Assembly: GCA_002702895.1 (NCBI GenBank)
Contig: PACX01000024.1
Location: forward strand, 124,757 to 174,331
From: Flavobacteriaceae bacterium
GTDB taxonomy: Bacteria > Bacteroidota > Bacteroidia > Flavobacteriales > Flavobacteriaceae
Reading direction: 5' to 3'
Length of the DNA: 49,575 bases
Position 1 is the stretch's first letter. Every line of letters begins with the position of its first letter. A program made the translations under genes and the position numbers. The notes beneath the pieces were generated by a model that was not told where the DNA came from, did not search any database, and saw nothing but the letters and a program-made list of their open reading frames with translations. Shown here piece after piece: positions 17,880 through 28,507 of the stretch.

Positions 17880-18875
17880 TTAGAAATAACTGTCATCTTC
17901 CCATCTTCTATTGGACAGAAAACCAAGAAAATCAAAATTATATCTAAAAAATGCTTCAAAGCTATTTTCATTATTAAAAGAATTGGTTCCTAAAGGAGAT
18001 CTATATCCAATTCCAAAATCAAATTCTTCTAATTTATATCTTAATGAAATTCCAATGTTTCTAAGCCCTGACTGAAAAGTATTCATGTTAAATTCTTCAA
18101 ATAAATTAAAAGTAAATGAATTAAACATAATTTCTTGATCTAATCTAAAGCTAGAAAAAGTTATTTCTTTATTAATCGCAGGTCTATGGAAATACGAAGC
18201 CATTGCAAAGATTCCAAATCTATCAAATTCTTTTTGGTAGCCAAAAACAAAATCTCCGCTTCTAGAAATTCTTGCTACATTTTCCTCATCAGTAGCTGTA
18301 TTTGCTTGTCTTAAATTATTAATTGTTACTCCAAGCATAAACTTGTCATTTTTTACTAAGAATCCAGCATTAAAATCTAAATATCCTATTGTATTGTTAA
18401 GTTGGTAAAGAGGATCTAAACTTGGAGACCCACTGAGTAGTTCGTCTTCAAGTAAGACATCTTTTAATCTTATAGGAAAAGAATAGCTTGCAGTTATGAA
18501 AGGATATAGCGTTATGTTTTTTACAAAAAATTGATCATTAAGTTTTAATTTATGAGTATAGGAAATATCCAAGCTCATACTATTCAAACCAATATCTGAA
18601 AAATGTGTTGAAGAAATTTTAGAACCTAAAAAAAAGTTATTTTCTTCAAAGAAATATGATCCTACAAAGTTTTCATGTCCATATGATCTTTTATTTAAAT
18701 CATAAGTTTGATTTGAGATTAAACTTAGGTGGCTTATTTCTGTTAATCCAGCAAAACTAGGGTTATTTAGTTCTAAAAGATATGAATAAAATATTTTCGA
18801 TGCATTTTGTGAAAAAGCATTAATACTCACAATTATGAATAGAAAAAACAATATTTTATTTTTATTAAATTTCAT
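17880..18875 (-). CDS. PorP/SprF family outer-membrane protein of the type IX secretion system
   Basis: 331 residues with a signal peptide ending at NAFSQ. NASKIFYSYLLELNNPSFAG is the typical opening of PorP/SprF proteins (a short segment with NPSxAG), and alternating beta strands continue to the C-terminus, consistent with a barrel of about 300 residues. In Flavobacterium johnsoniae SprF is needed for surface delivery of SprB, and such genes usually sit directly after a giant type B substrate. Here it starts two bases after the stop of the SprB-repeat metalloprotease gene, so it is very likely that protein's dedicated partner. Confidence 0.9.
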   Translation of the reverse strand: MKFNKNKILFFLFIIVSINAFSQNASKIFYSYLLELNNPSFAGLTEISHLSLISNQTYDLNKRSYGHENFVGSYFFEENNFFLGSKISSTHFSDIGLNSMSLDISYTHKLKLNDQFFVKNITLYPFITASYSFPIRLKDVLLEDELLSGSPSLDPLYQLNNTIGYLDFNAGFLVKNDKFMLGVTINNLRQANTATDEENVARISRSGDFVFGYQKEFDRFGIFAMASYFHRPAINKEITFSSFRLDQEIMFNSFTFNLFEEFNMNTFQSGLRNIGISLRYKLEEFDFGIGYRSPLGTNSFNNENSFEAFFRYNFDFLGFLSNRRWEDDSYF

Positions 18876-18877
18876 AT

Positions 18878-21800
18878 TTATTCTAATACTTTAAAGTAAC
18901 CTGATTTACTTATTTTTTCATCATCAAGAGTAGTTCCATTAAAAAGGTAATAGTACACTTTTTCAGCATTATTTCTATTATCTCCTTTCCATCCTTTTAA
19001 TGTCACAATTTTCCTATAATCTTTTCCAACGTCAAAAGTTTCTTCATATAATTTGATTTGAGATATAGAAAAGACATTAAATTGGCCATTAATAAAGCCT
19101 CTAATAATAGGCCTAAAGCTATCGTTTATACCATCATTATTTGGAGTAAATGCATTTGGAACTTTAAACCAATAACCTTTTCCAATTAAAATAGTTTTTC
19201 TAATTTCTTTAAAGCAACCTTCAGGATTATAAATTCTTAGAGATATATTGTAATATCCTTCTTCTTTATAAGTAATACTAACATCTTGATCATTTTGTCT
19301 TAAAAAAGTTTGTTCTCCAGATCCATCTCCAAAATTGTATGAAACAGATGAATATTTTCCTATTGAATTATTTTTTAGAGTTATTTTTCTATTAAAAGGA
19401 ATTTTTCCAAAATCTTGTATTTCTAAATTTTGATTATCAAAAATTGAAAAACCAGGAATACCAACTCCTAAATTTAGGTTTAGCTTATACGTACAATCAA
19501 ATTCATTTTTTATTAAAAAATCAGCATCTCCAACTGGATTATCAATTTTTACACGATACAGAACATAATCTTCAGTTGTATTAATTTTAGTATAATCGAT
19601 TAATTCTTTATTATCATAAATGAAAATTATTTTTGTATCCCAAGGATTATTGATTTTTACATCTAAATAACCTGTTTCTTGTAAGCAAAGTTCATCATCA
19701 ATAACAGGTTCATCTATTATAAACAACTGCTCACTTATAACTTTATGAGTCTCGTTTTTTTGACAACCATTATTATCTACTATAACAGAAGTATAATAAC
19801 CTGGTAATAACTTGTCAATTTTTAATTGACCATTTATGAATTCTAATAATTTTCCATCTTTATCAGATTTATACCACTGTACTAAATAGGGTGCATTACC
19901 CCCGGATGGATTTATAATAATATCACCTAAATCACCTGTGCATGAGTAATTGGTAATAGTTGGATTCGCAGAAATAGGAGGAATACTTAAATCAAATGAT
20001 AATTTTTCACTTTCACATCCATTAGCATCTGAAATAATAAGATCATATATTCCAGGTTCTGTCACTTCAATTCTAGTTTCTTTACTAGAGAAATTTGGTC
20101 CGGACCAATTAAATTTATATTCATAATTTAAATTCTGATATTTTACACCACCTGTTGCACTAGAGGTAATATCTATTATTCCTAAATTTAGATTTGAATC
20201 ATTTTGTTCATCATGACAGGCAATATATTTTTCTATATAGTTTGTATTATCACTACTTTTTAATCTTAATTTTTCTTGATTAAGTATTTCAAAATTAATA
20301 GTTCTACATGCCCCGTTTTCATCAATTACTTTAAACTCTTTTGTTCCTAGATCAATATCCTTTATTATGTAACCATTTGATTCAAAAGAAATTTCTTTGT
20401 TAATAAAAATTTCTTTATCATCTAAATAAAACTTTAGAGGAAGAGAAGATTTATTATTTTCAATTTCAAAATAAAAACTGCCAAATCCATCATAACATTT
20501 AGGTTTATTACCTTCAATAATACCATTGTTGTTGGAATCAGTTGAGGATATATTAGCTAATTCAAATACTGGGTCTAATTCTTTAATTTCACTTGAAATT
20601 TCAGCTGTTTTACAATTAAAACTGTCAAATACAGAAATATTATATATTCCTTTTGTTAAATTTTCTATTTTATAATTTCCTTCTGAATCAGTATTGATTT
20701 CTTGAGATAAATTATTATTAATTAATATTCTATAAGGACCTGTTCCACCATTAATATTTATAACTAAACTACCTGTTGTTAATTCACAAACTATATTTTG
20801 ATGCTTCTCTGTTACTTCACTTAAAATCATCGGATTAGGATCCTTAATTTCAAATTTTTTCGAAATTAAACATTCGACTTTTTCCCCATCATTGAAATTT
20901 CTAAAATGTTTTGCTTTTATTTCAATAAAATAATTTCCTTTTGGAAGATTAGTGGCTTTTAAACTATTGTTACTTATTTGAATATTATTAAGACCAACAA
21001 CTGATTTAGTTATATTTCCTTCAATTTTATACCAATTTATAGTTTGATCACTATACATATTATCAAATAATCCATTTGGATAAATCTCATATTCTCCTAA
21101 CTCACCATCTACACAGACATTATCTTTTTTAGACACTTGAGTTATTTTTAGTTCTTGAGGTTCTTTTATAACTAAATTTGAAGAAATAGAACCACAAAAA
21201 TTAGTAACATCAGTAACATTAGCAAAAACATCTCCTTTACTTGTTCTGATTTTAAAATAACCAGCATTTGGGTTAGATTCTAGTTCCTTATAAGGTCTAT
21301 TTAGATTCCATTTAATTGAGTAGGGTGGTTTACCACCTGATACATTTACTGTTACTTCTCCATCATCACTACCAGTACAACTAGCATTTATTATTGATGT
21401 TTCTACATTTAATAATTTTTCAGGTTGTAATAGAGTTACTTTAATTGCTCCATTTACTTGATCAGTTGCATCATTAATTGATTCTGAAAATTTACAGTCA
21501 TTTGAATCATATATGTCAATATCGTAATTGCCGGCAAGCATGTTTTTAAATAAATATGAGTTGCCAGTTAAATTTTCTGCTACAACACTTCCATTAGAAA
21601 CAACTTTATATGGAGGAGCTCCTCCAGTAAAAAATATTTCAAACTCTCCATCATTTCCTCCATTACAACTAATATCAACATGTTTAGAAATGTTTTCAGA
21701 TGAGATTATTCTATCTTCTCTTTTTATCTGAAAAGATTTTGTAGAGATACAAGAAACTTCCTTAGCATTGACTATTGATTTTGCAGTGACTTCGATTTTA

Positions 21801-24800
21801 TAGAATCCATGAATTAAATTATTTAATTCTAATTTATCATTCCATTCACTAATTAATACATCATCTTTATACCATTTGGTTAAATAAGTAGCAGGATTTC
21901 CAGTCAACATTCCCCCTTGCAAATCAATCTTTATTTTACCATCTGCATAATCATAGCATTTTTGATTTTCAATTTCTTCAATAATTATATTTACTTTTTC
22001 AGGTTCTCTAATAGTAAAATCTTGAGTAAAAGTTCCACATTTAGCATCTTTATCTTTTATTGTTAATTTATAATCTTTTTTATCTAAACCATCAATTATA
22101 TAATTATTAACTGCATTAACTAATGTTCTTTCAAACTTATAATTAGTTCCCTCTAGTAGTATTGAGTATGGAGCTCGTCCTCCGCTAATTGAACCTATGT
22201 CAATACTACCATTCTTTTCTCCAAAACATTCTACATCATAATAAAGAATATTAGAAATAGAAAATGCCTCAAGTTCACCTACAGTTATTTCGTCAGAAAT
22301 AAATTCACAATTATTATTATCGATTATTTTAATTTTATATTTTCCTGTATTTAATCCCGTAACAGTACTTGTGAACCCAATTGTGGCTTGTTCTGATGCT
22401 TTTCCACCTTTAATTCCAGTATTTGAAATAACGTTATTTTCATTAATTATATAAACTTTATATGGAGCAGTACCATGTTTAATATTAAACTTTATTTCTC
22501 CTTTTGAAGAATTAAGGACAGCATCTTTACAAGAATCAACAATTTCCTCAACTTTGAATGCAATGGGAGCAGGTTGAGTTATTTCAAATACATCTGTTTC
22601 AATACACTTTTCATTATTTCCAATAAAATTGACAGAATATCTACCCTCAGCAAGATTATCAAGTGTTAGATTACTATTTTGATTTATTACTCCCTGTGTA
22701 ATAATTGTCTCATTAAATATTAACTCATATTTATAAGTTTTATTTCCTAAAACAAAAGGAGTGCCTCCTCTAATATTTGTATATGTTACTGATCCATCAT
22801 TGGCAGGAGTGTCTAAATTAACACAAGAAATATTTTTAACTGTTTTGCTATCCCAAAAGACTTTATTAGATATATATATTTGTTCTTCAACAATACAACC
22901 AATTTTATTTGAATCATTACTTTCTAAAAAATCCCTTTGAGTAACTTGAATGAGATAATTACCATCTACTAAATCTTCTATTGTAAATTCTTGATTTTTT
23001 ATAATATCATATGATTTGTCAAAATTAGCAGAAGTTAATTTTACCTTGTAATATTCATTAAGTTCATCATTTAGAAATGTATCACCATCATTTAATTTTA
23101 AATTAAGTTTACTTTTTTCTGCCTCACAATCACCTAAAATATTATAGTCAATTATTAATTTTGAACTTGGCTGGAGAACTTCTGGTTCTAAAATTATGGT
23201 TTTACAATCATAGTAATCAGTAATTTCAAATTTAACTTTACCAGCTGGCAATCTTAATTTTGATATAACTTTTGAGTTTACTCCTTTTCTTCCAAAATAT
23301 AAGTATTCTCCCGCATCATTAATTTTGACTTTATATGGAGCAGTCCCACCTTGAACTGCAATTTCAACTCCTCCTTTGGCATCTCCATAGCAAATATTAT
23401 TTGTTATACTTTGTAATGATGCAGACATTTCCGTTGGTTCCAAAATAGTAAAATCAAATTTTTGTGAACAGGGGCCCTGAGTTACAGTTAAACTATAGTC
23501 ACCTGGATCTCCTAAGTTTTCTATATCTTTTTGATTACTTGTAAATCCATTGGGTCCCAACCAACTATAAGTGAAAATTCCTGTACCATCTCCACCTGTT
23601 AATGCTGGTTTTATATATCCGGTATTTTCTCCATAGCATTTGATATCTTGTAATGCAATATCAGGATTAGTAATTTGAATAGGATCATTTCCTAATATTC
23701 CAACAATAACGGGATTTGATGTGCATCCATTAGCATCTATTGCATAGAACGAGTATCCTTTTTTTATTAGATTATCAACTTTAAACTCATCATTATTATC
23801 TACAGAATTTCCTCTATTAGTTGCGATTAGTTGATCATTTAAGTAATATGAGTATGGTCCTGTTCCACCAGCAATTTTAATGTTGAATGATCCATCTTTA
23901 TCACCTGGACATGTTTCAGGAACAATATTAAATGGCGTATCTATTATAAGTTCAGAAACTGAATCTACAATAATATCAGAACCATAAACATATTTAACAT
24001 TTTCTTTATCAACTACTTCAACTTTATATGTTCCAGATGAAGTATTTAAAATCTTACTAGCATCAGATTCCGCGCTAACGGCAATATATTCCCCTAAATC
24101 ATTTTTTTGAAACCAATTGACAGTATAGGGTTCACCGTAACCACCTTGAAAATCTATTGTAATTGTACCGTCTTTTCCTCCAAAACATTTTGGTTTTGTT
24201 GTTGTAATTGATGTAAATGAAAAATCTGTAGGAGTTTTAATATCAAATTCCTTAGTTAAGGAACAATCATTATCATCTTTTATTATAACAGTATATTTTC
24301 CAGGAGATAAATTGCTTATATTTTTATTTGTTGAAGAAAAATTATTTGGACCACTCCAATCATAGGTGTAATTACTATTTGCTCCAATTGTTCCTCCAGA
24401 AACAGTAAATTCTATAGAACCATCTTTAGCATCGTATTTTGAAACATTGGTTAATTTTTCATTTGTAATATTAATTAAGAATTCAGGCTCAGAGATAGAT
24501 ACCTGAAAGTTTTTTGAGCAATTTTTAGAATCTATAACAGTAATATTATAGAGTCCAGCTTTTAAATTATTTTGAACTAATTGATCTGTATTATCGTTAA
24601 TGTTTCCAGATTGAGATTTTAATAATTTATCATTGATATAATATGTAAAAGGTGCTATTCCTCCAACAATAGAAATTGTAAAACTCCCAGTTGAATCATT
24701 TTTACATTTTATATCTGTCTTATTAACTAAACTAATATTAGTAGAGGAGGAGGGTTCAGTAATTTCTATAGTTTTAATAGGATAAACATTATTATCAGAA

Positions 24801-27655
24801 TCAGAAATTTTTAGTTTATATATTCCAGCTTTAACATTATTTAAAATTGAGCTAGTTGATAATAAAATATCATTTTGATCTAACCATTCAATTGTGTAGG
24901 GAGCTCCGGATCCTCCTGAGGGCTTAGTTTCAATTTTTCCTGAGGATTCTCCCCAACAATTTATTTGTGTAATCGAAATGTTGTAATTAAAGTTTGAGCT
25001 CAGTTCTAATATAAATTCTTTTTTTAATTCACATCCTTTTGAATCTGTGACTGTTAGCAAATAAGTTCCAACATCTAAATTTGAGATATCTTCATCTGAA
25101 CTACTGAAATTTAACCCAGTCCAGCTGTAGGTATAATCTTTTGTACCACCATCTATTTCAATATCAATTGCCCCATCATTTAAACCATCTTTTGGGTTTG
25201 TTATATTAAAGTTTTTTAAATAAAGTGCATTTTCAGGTTCGGTAATCTTTTCATTTAAAATATTAGAACTACATCCATTATTATCTAATACTTTTAAAGA
25301 ATAATCTCCAGATTTTAAATTACTTACTTTAAAAACTTCTTTTTCTTTTAAACCTGTCTTTATTACTTGATTATTTAAAAATAAGGTATATGGAGCTGAT
25401 CCTCCCTCATTTATTATGTTTAGATATCCGTCACTATATCCAACACACGATATTTCTTTATTAATATCTGAATCTAATTGAATTAATAATTCTTGGGTTG
25501 GTCCTGTTACTGTAATTGGATCTGACTCAAATATATTATTGTCTATATCACTTACTGTTACTTTATACTTTCCAGCTGCAATATTTGATAAAACTTTTGG
25601 ATCATTATCATTATCATCATAATTAGACCATGTATTTCCTAATAATTTTTCCCACGTAATTGTATATGTTGGTCCAGCTCCTCCTTTTGGATCAATTGAA
25701 ATTTTACTTAAATCTCCAAAGCACAATATTTCATCTGGAAAAGTAATATTCATTTTAAATTCAGGATCAAGAATTTCAAAATTATGTGTATTTATTGAAA
25801 AGAATATATTATCCGTTGGCTGAACTCTTATTCTAGCTTTTTTAGTTCTACTAACTAATGGTATGGTAACTTTTTCAAAACCATCATTATCGGTTGATTC
25901 AGAAAGTTTAACTGGAAAAGTATAACCCCCATCATATGATAATTCAATATTAACTTTTACCGTTTCTGTTGCAGCTAAGTGATTCCATCTTACTTCAATT
26001 TCTTTTTCTTGATGATATTTTAAGTCTTTAACATGTTGACTTAAAACCATAAACACCCCATCGTCAGAATATTTAGTTTGAATAAAAAAGTCATCTTGTA
26101 AAACACTCCCTCCGTTAGTATTATTATCCCTAACAGTAAAGGTGAAATTTAAATTTCTACTTAACTGGGGAACGACTTCCCATTCATTTGCAGTTTTTCC
26201 AGAAAGTATTGTTTCAATATCAGGAAAATATCTTACTTTTTGGTTGTCAGGAAATAGAGAGATAAAAGTTGGTCCTTTAAGACTTGTATTAAGTGGAGGG
26301 TTAACAGTTATTTCATAAGCATCCATTTGATCCCAATTAAATAATAAATCGGTATAATTATTATTTGCATCAGTAATTTCAAATGTTTTACCCAGAGCAA
26401 AAGGAGTTCCTGCTGGAATTGAAAATGACTTCTTTGCAGGATCTGATACATATTTAGGCAGATCATTATTTTGATTTGTTAAGAATGAACCACAGCTAGC
26501 ATTTTTGACTGTTTGACTAATTTCTTTAATAGAAATTGCATGGTAATATAGGTTTCGTTCTTTTCTTTCACCATATCCCATTATTGTAGCACCAGCTGCC
26601 GTTTCGACCATATTTCCATCTGCTCCATATCCTTCAGCATTGTTGAATGTGTGTACTGCTCCAAGCATGTGGCCTATTTCATGCGCAAAAACAAAATGAA
26701 ATCCAAGACCACTATATCCTCCTGAAGTTCCTCTAGCTTTTCCGCCAGAGCATATTACTCCTACACCTGCCAAACCACCACCACCAGCATAAAAGGAATG
26801 CCCTATGTCAAAATTATTAGCTCCAATTCTGTTTATAATAATTTGATGTCCCTCATTAATTGTTTTAAACTTATCTCCATTAGTTAAACCATCACTATTT
26901 GTATCAAATTCTATTAAATCTTGGACACCAAAAACAAGTTCAAAAGTTAATCCTAAATCACGTTCTGTAACTGTGTTCAGTGCAGAAACTACAGTTCCTA
27001 TTTCAGCAAGAACAATTGCCTTTTTAAAATCATTGTCTTTGTCTTTAGCGTCATAAAGATCTACAAAATAGTTTGACCATTCTGCAGTTGTAACAATAGC
27101 TAGTCTGTATTTTTTAACTTTTGGACTAAATGAAATTGTAGATAGACTTTGTTCTCTAAAATTTTTTTTTTGATCATGATCATGATGATCAATCATATCA
27201 TCAAAAATGTCTGATGTTTTTATTTTTTCAATCTCTATTCCAGAGTTAAGAATAAATATATTTTTGTTTTTTGAGTTAATAAGAACATATTTTTTGTAAT
27301 TATCAAGAATTGTGATATTTACTCTTTGATCAATTATAGAAATAAAAGCTTTTTTGTTACTCTCATTAGATTGACCAGTAAAAATTTCTATTTGAGAAAA
27401 TTTTTCACTTAATTCTTTTGAGAATGGATTTTGCTTATAAAAGGTAAATTTTTCAAAAATTCTTCCATCAATTGGCAAACTAATTTCAATTCCCTTTAGA
27501 GGTTTAGATGACTCTGATAAAGAATTTTTTAAATTATTGTAAGATGTTTGATAATGATATTTATTTTCAGTGTTTAAATCTTCTCTTGATTCCCAATTAA
27601 TATTCTGGGAAAATATAAAGAATGGAATCAGTAAAAAAAATAATTTTAATCTCAT
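18878..27655 (-). CDS. Giant secreted metalloprotease with SprB repeats and type B T9SS sorting domain
   Basis: 2925 residues. A signal peptide ends at FIFSQ, followed by a propeptide-like region to about residue 180. A metzincin-type peptidase domain comes next, with HEIGHMLGAVH placing His325, Glu326, His329 and His335, and a likely Met-turn in TIMGYGER. From about 655 to 2640 there are some 20 SprB-type repeats, each with a core like GGTAPYxxxxN or GGxxxYxYxW followed by LxxGxYxxxVxDxxxC. A PKD-like piece with YNFGDGSGEQTF lies near 2775. The end is a gliding-motility-type C-terminal domain (VPNAFTPNNDGINDSFRP, about 2830-2925) used by T9SS. The protein should be displayed at the surface or released, combining proteolysis with a long adhesive stalk. 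The reprolysin/M43-like family assignment rests on the zinc motif. Confidence 0.93.
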   Translation of the reverse strand: MRLKLFFLLIPFFIFSQNINWESREDLNTENKYHYQTSYNNLKNSLSESSKPLKGIEISLPIDGRIFEKFTFYKQNPFSKELSEKFSQIEIFTGQSNESNKKAFISIIDQRVNITILDNYKKYVLINSKNKNIFILNSGIEIEKIKTSDIFDDMIDHHDHDQKKNFREQSLSTISFSPKVKKYRLAIVTTAEWSNYFVDLYDAKDKDNDFKKAIVLAEIGTVVSALNTVTERDLGLTFELVFGVQDLIEFDTNSDGLTNGDKFKTINEGHQIIINRIGANNFDIGHSFYAGGGGLAGVGVICSGGKARGTSGGYSGLGFHFVFAHEIGHMLGAVHTFNNAEGYGADGNMVETAAGATIMGYGERKERNLYYHAISIKEISQTVKNASCGSFLTNQNNDLPKYVSDPAKKSFSIPAGTPFALGKTFEITDANNNYTDLLFNWDQMDAYEITVNPPLNTSLKGPTFISLFPDNQKVRYFPDIETILSGKTANEWEVVPQLSRNLNFTFTVRDNNTNGGSVLQDDFFIQTKYSDDGVFMVLSQHVKDLKYHQEKEIEVRWNHLAATETVKVNIELSYDGGYTFPVKLSESTDNDGFEKVTIPLVSRTKKARIRVQPTDNIFFSINTHNFEILDPEFKMNITFPDEILCFGDLSKISIDPKGGAGPTYTITWEKLLGNTWSNYDDNDNDPKVLSNIAAGKYKVTVSDIDNNIFESDPITVTGPTQELLIQLDSDINKEISCVGYSDGYLNIINEGGSAPYTLFLNNQVIKTGLKEKEVFKVSNLKSGDYSLKVLDNNGCSSNILNEKITEPENALYLKNFNITNPKDGLNDGAIDIEIDGGTKDYTYSWTGLNFSSSDEDISNLDVGTYLLTVTDSKGCELKKEFILELSSNFNYNISITQINCWGESSGKIETKPSGGSGAPYTIEWLDQNDILLSTSSILNNVKAGIYKLKISDSDNNVYPIKTIEITEPSSSTNISLVNKTDIKCKNDSTGSFTISIVGGIAPFTYYINDKLLKSQSGNINDNTDQLVQNNLKAGLYNITVIDSKNCSKNFQVSISEPEFLINITNEKLTNVSKYDAKDGSIEFTVSGGTIGANSNYTYDWSGPNNFSSTNKNISNLSPGKYTVIIKDDNDCSLTKEFDIKTPTDFSFTSITTTKPKCFGGKDGTITIDFQGGYGEPYTVNWFQKNDLGEYIAVSAESDASKILNTSSGTYKVEVVDKENVKYVYGSDIIVDSVSELIIDTPFNIVPETCPGDKDGSFNIKIAGGTGPYSYYLNDQLIATNRGNSVDNNDEFKVDNLIKKGYSFYAIDANGCTSNPVIVGILGNDPIQITNPDIALQDIKCYGENTGYIKPALTGGDGTGIFTYSWLGPNGFTSNQKDIENLGDPGDYSLTVTQGPCSQKFDFTILEPTEMSASLQSITNNICYGDAKGGVEIAVQGGTAPYKVKINDAGEYLYFGRKGVNSKVISKLRLPAGKVKFEITDYYDCKTIILEPEVLQPSSKLIIDYNILGDCEAEKSKLNLKLNDGDTFLNDELNEYYKVKLTSANFDKSYDIIKNQEFTIEDLVDGNYLIQVTQRDFLESNDSNKIGCIVEEQIYISNKVFWDSKTVKNISCVNLDTPANDGSVTYTNIRGGTPFVLGNKTYKYELIFNETIITQGVINQNSNLTLDNLAEGRYSVNFIGNNEKCIETDVFEITQPAPIAFKVEEIVDSCKDAVLNSSKGEIKFNIKHGTAPYKVYIINENNVISNTGIKGGKASEQATIGFTSTVTGLNTGKYKIKIIDNNNCEFISDEITVGELEAFSISNILYYDVECFGEKNGSIDIGSISGGRAPYSILLEGTNYKFERTLVNAVNNYIIDGLDKKDYKLTIKDKDAKCGTFTQDFTIREPEKVNIIIEEIENQKCYDYADGKIKIDLQGGMLTGNPATYLTKWYKDDVLISEWNDKLELNNLIHGFYKIEVTAKSIVNAKEVSCISTKSFQIKREDRIISSENISKHVDISCNGGNDGEFEIFFTGGAPPYKVVSNGSVVAENLTGNSYLFKNMLAGNYDIDIYDSNDCKFSESINDATDQVNGAIKVTLLQPEKLLNVETSIINASCTGSDDGEVTVNVSGGKPPYSIKWNLNRPYKELESNPNAGYFKIRTSKGDVFANVTDVTNFCGSISSNLVIKEPQELKITQVSKKDNVCVDGELGEYEIYPNGLFDNMYSDQTINWYKIEGNITKSVVGLNNIQISNNSLKATNLPKGNYFIEIKAKHFRNFNDGEKVECLISKKFEIKDPNPMILSEVTEKHQNIVCELTTGSLVININGGTGPYRILINNNLSQEINTDSEGNYKIENLTKGIYNISVFDSFNCKTAEISSEIKELDPVFELANISSTDSNNNGIIEGNKPKCYDGFGSFYFEIENNKSSLPLKFYLDDKEIFINKEISFESNGYIIKDIDLGTKEFKVIDENGACRTINFEILNQEKLRLKSSDNTNYIEKYIACHDEQNDSNLNLGIIDITSSATGGVKYQNLNYEYKFNWSGPNFSSKETRIEVTEPGIYDLIISDANGCESEKLSFDLSIPPISANPTITNYSCTGDLGDIIINPSGGNAPYLVQWYKSDKDGKLLEFINGQLKIDKLLPGYYTSVIVDNNGCQKNETHKVISEQLFIIDEPVIDDELCLQETGYLDVKINNPWDTKIIFIYDNKELIDYTKINTTEDYVLYRVKIDNPVGDADFLIKNEFDCTYKLNLNLGVGIPGFSIFDNQNLEIQDFGKIPFNRKITLKNNSIGKYSSVSYNFGDGSGEQTFLRQNDQDVSITYKEEGYYNISLRIYNPEGCFKEIRKTILIGKGYWFKVPNAFTPNNDGINDSFRPIIRGFINGQFNVFSISQIKLYEETFDVGKDYRKIVTLKGWKGDNRNNAEKVYYYLFNGTTLDDEKISKSGYFKVLE

Positions 27656-27724
27656 TTTTTTTCTAAAAGATTTTAACCATTAATTTAAGTTAATTATAAA
27701 AAAAAGCCAAGAAGAATGTTTTAT

Positions 27725-28504
27725 TTATTTTTTCTTTTTGAATGGAGATGCTTTTAGATGTTCAATAATTGAATTTTTAGCAATAAAGAAAGCTACTAAT
27801 AAAGTTACAAATCCACCTATCCAAATGCCAGGAATATTTTCTAAGAATAAGAAATAATCATAAAAGGCATGAAAAATAATAGGTATTAATAATGATAAAA
27901 ATAAGTATGTAAACTTCTTTTTATTTTCTGTTTTAGCTTTTCCTAAATAATAACCCATTATAACAGCAAAAACAAAATGAGCGGGAACTGCTGAAAGCAT
28001 TCTTAATATTGCTAATGATGCTGAACCTTGCATTACAAAAGCTAAATTTTCTGCCGTAGCAAATCCCATTCCTACAAAAACAGCATATACTATTCCATCA
28101 AAGGGTTCATCAAAATTCTTATTTGGATATAAAATTAAAATTACTACAAGAAATTTTAATAATTCTTCAGTAATAGAAACGGAAAGAGCTTCTTCTCCAA
28201 CTCTTATAAAATTATTTTCAACATTTATATAACTAAATAAAAATTCTAAAATATCAACATCTAAATGTAAATTCATAGCTCCAAATATGAATGCAATTGC
28301 TAATAACCATAATGGTTCTTTATTATATTCATCTAAAAAATATATTAAAACCATGATAAATATACCAGGGGAAATTGAAAGAGTGACTAATAATAAATCG
28401 AACCAGTCAAACCTATTGATTAAAATTAAAGGATAAAATAATGCTAAATATAAAGCTGTTATAATTGCTGATGCCCCAAAACTATTTATTAAAAGTTTTT
28501 TCAT
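27725..28504 (-). CDS. PrsW family intramembrane metalloprotease
   Basis: 259 residues with about seven hydrophobic segments. LIYFLDEYNKEPLWLL near the start, SITEELLKFLVV, FDGIVYAVFVGMGFATAEN, PAHFVFAVIMGYYLGKAK and IPIIFHAFYDYF are the ordered conserved blocks of PrsW-like proteases. In B. subtilis PrsW cleaves an anti-sigma factor. The two Glu of the EExxK block and the later His residues are presumed zinc ligands or catalytic residues. The gene starts three bases after the stop of the gluzincin-barrel fusion gene, so the two are co-transcribed. The local substrate is unknown. The 27656-27724 gap before the next minus-strand gene is AT-rich, with no clear hairpin. Confidence 0.88.
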   Translation of the reverse strand: MKKLLINSFGASAIITALYLALFYPLILINRFDWFDLLLVTLSISPGIFIMVLIYFLDEYNKEPLWLLAIAFIFGAMNLHLDVDILEFLFSYINVENNFIRVGEEALSVSITEELLKFLVVILILYPNKNFDEPFDGIVYAVFVGMGFATAENLAFVMQGSASLAILRMLSAVPAHFVFAVIMGYYLGKAKTENKKKFTYLFLSLLIPIIFHAFYDYFLFLENIPGIWIGGFVTLLVAFFIAKNSIIEHLKASPFKKKK

Positions 28505-28507
28505 TGT

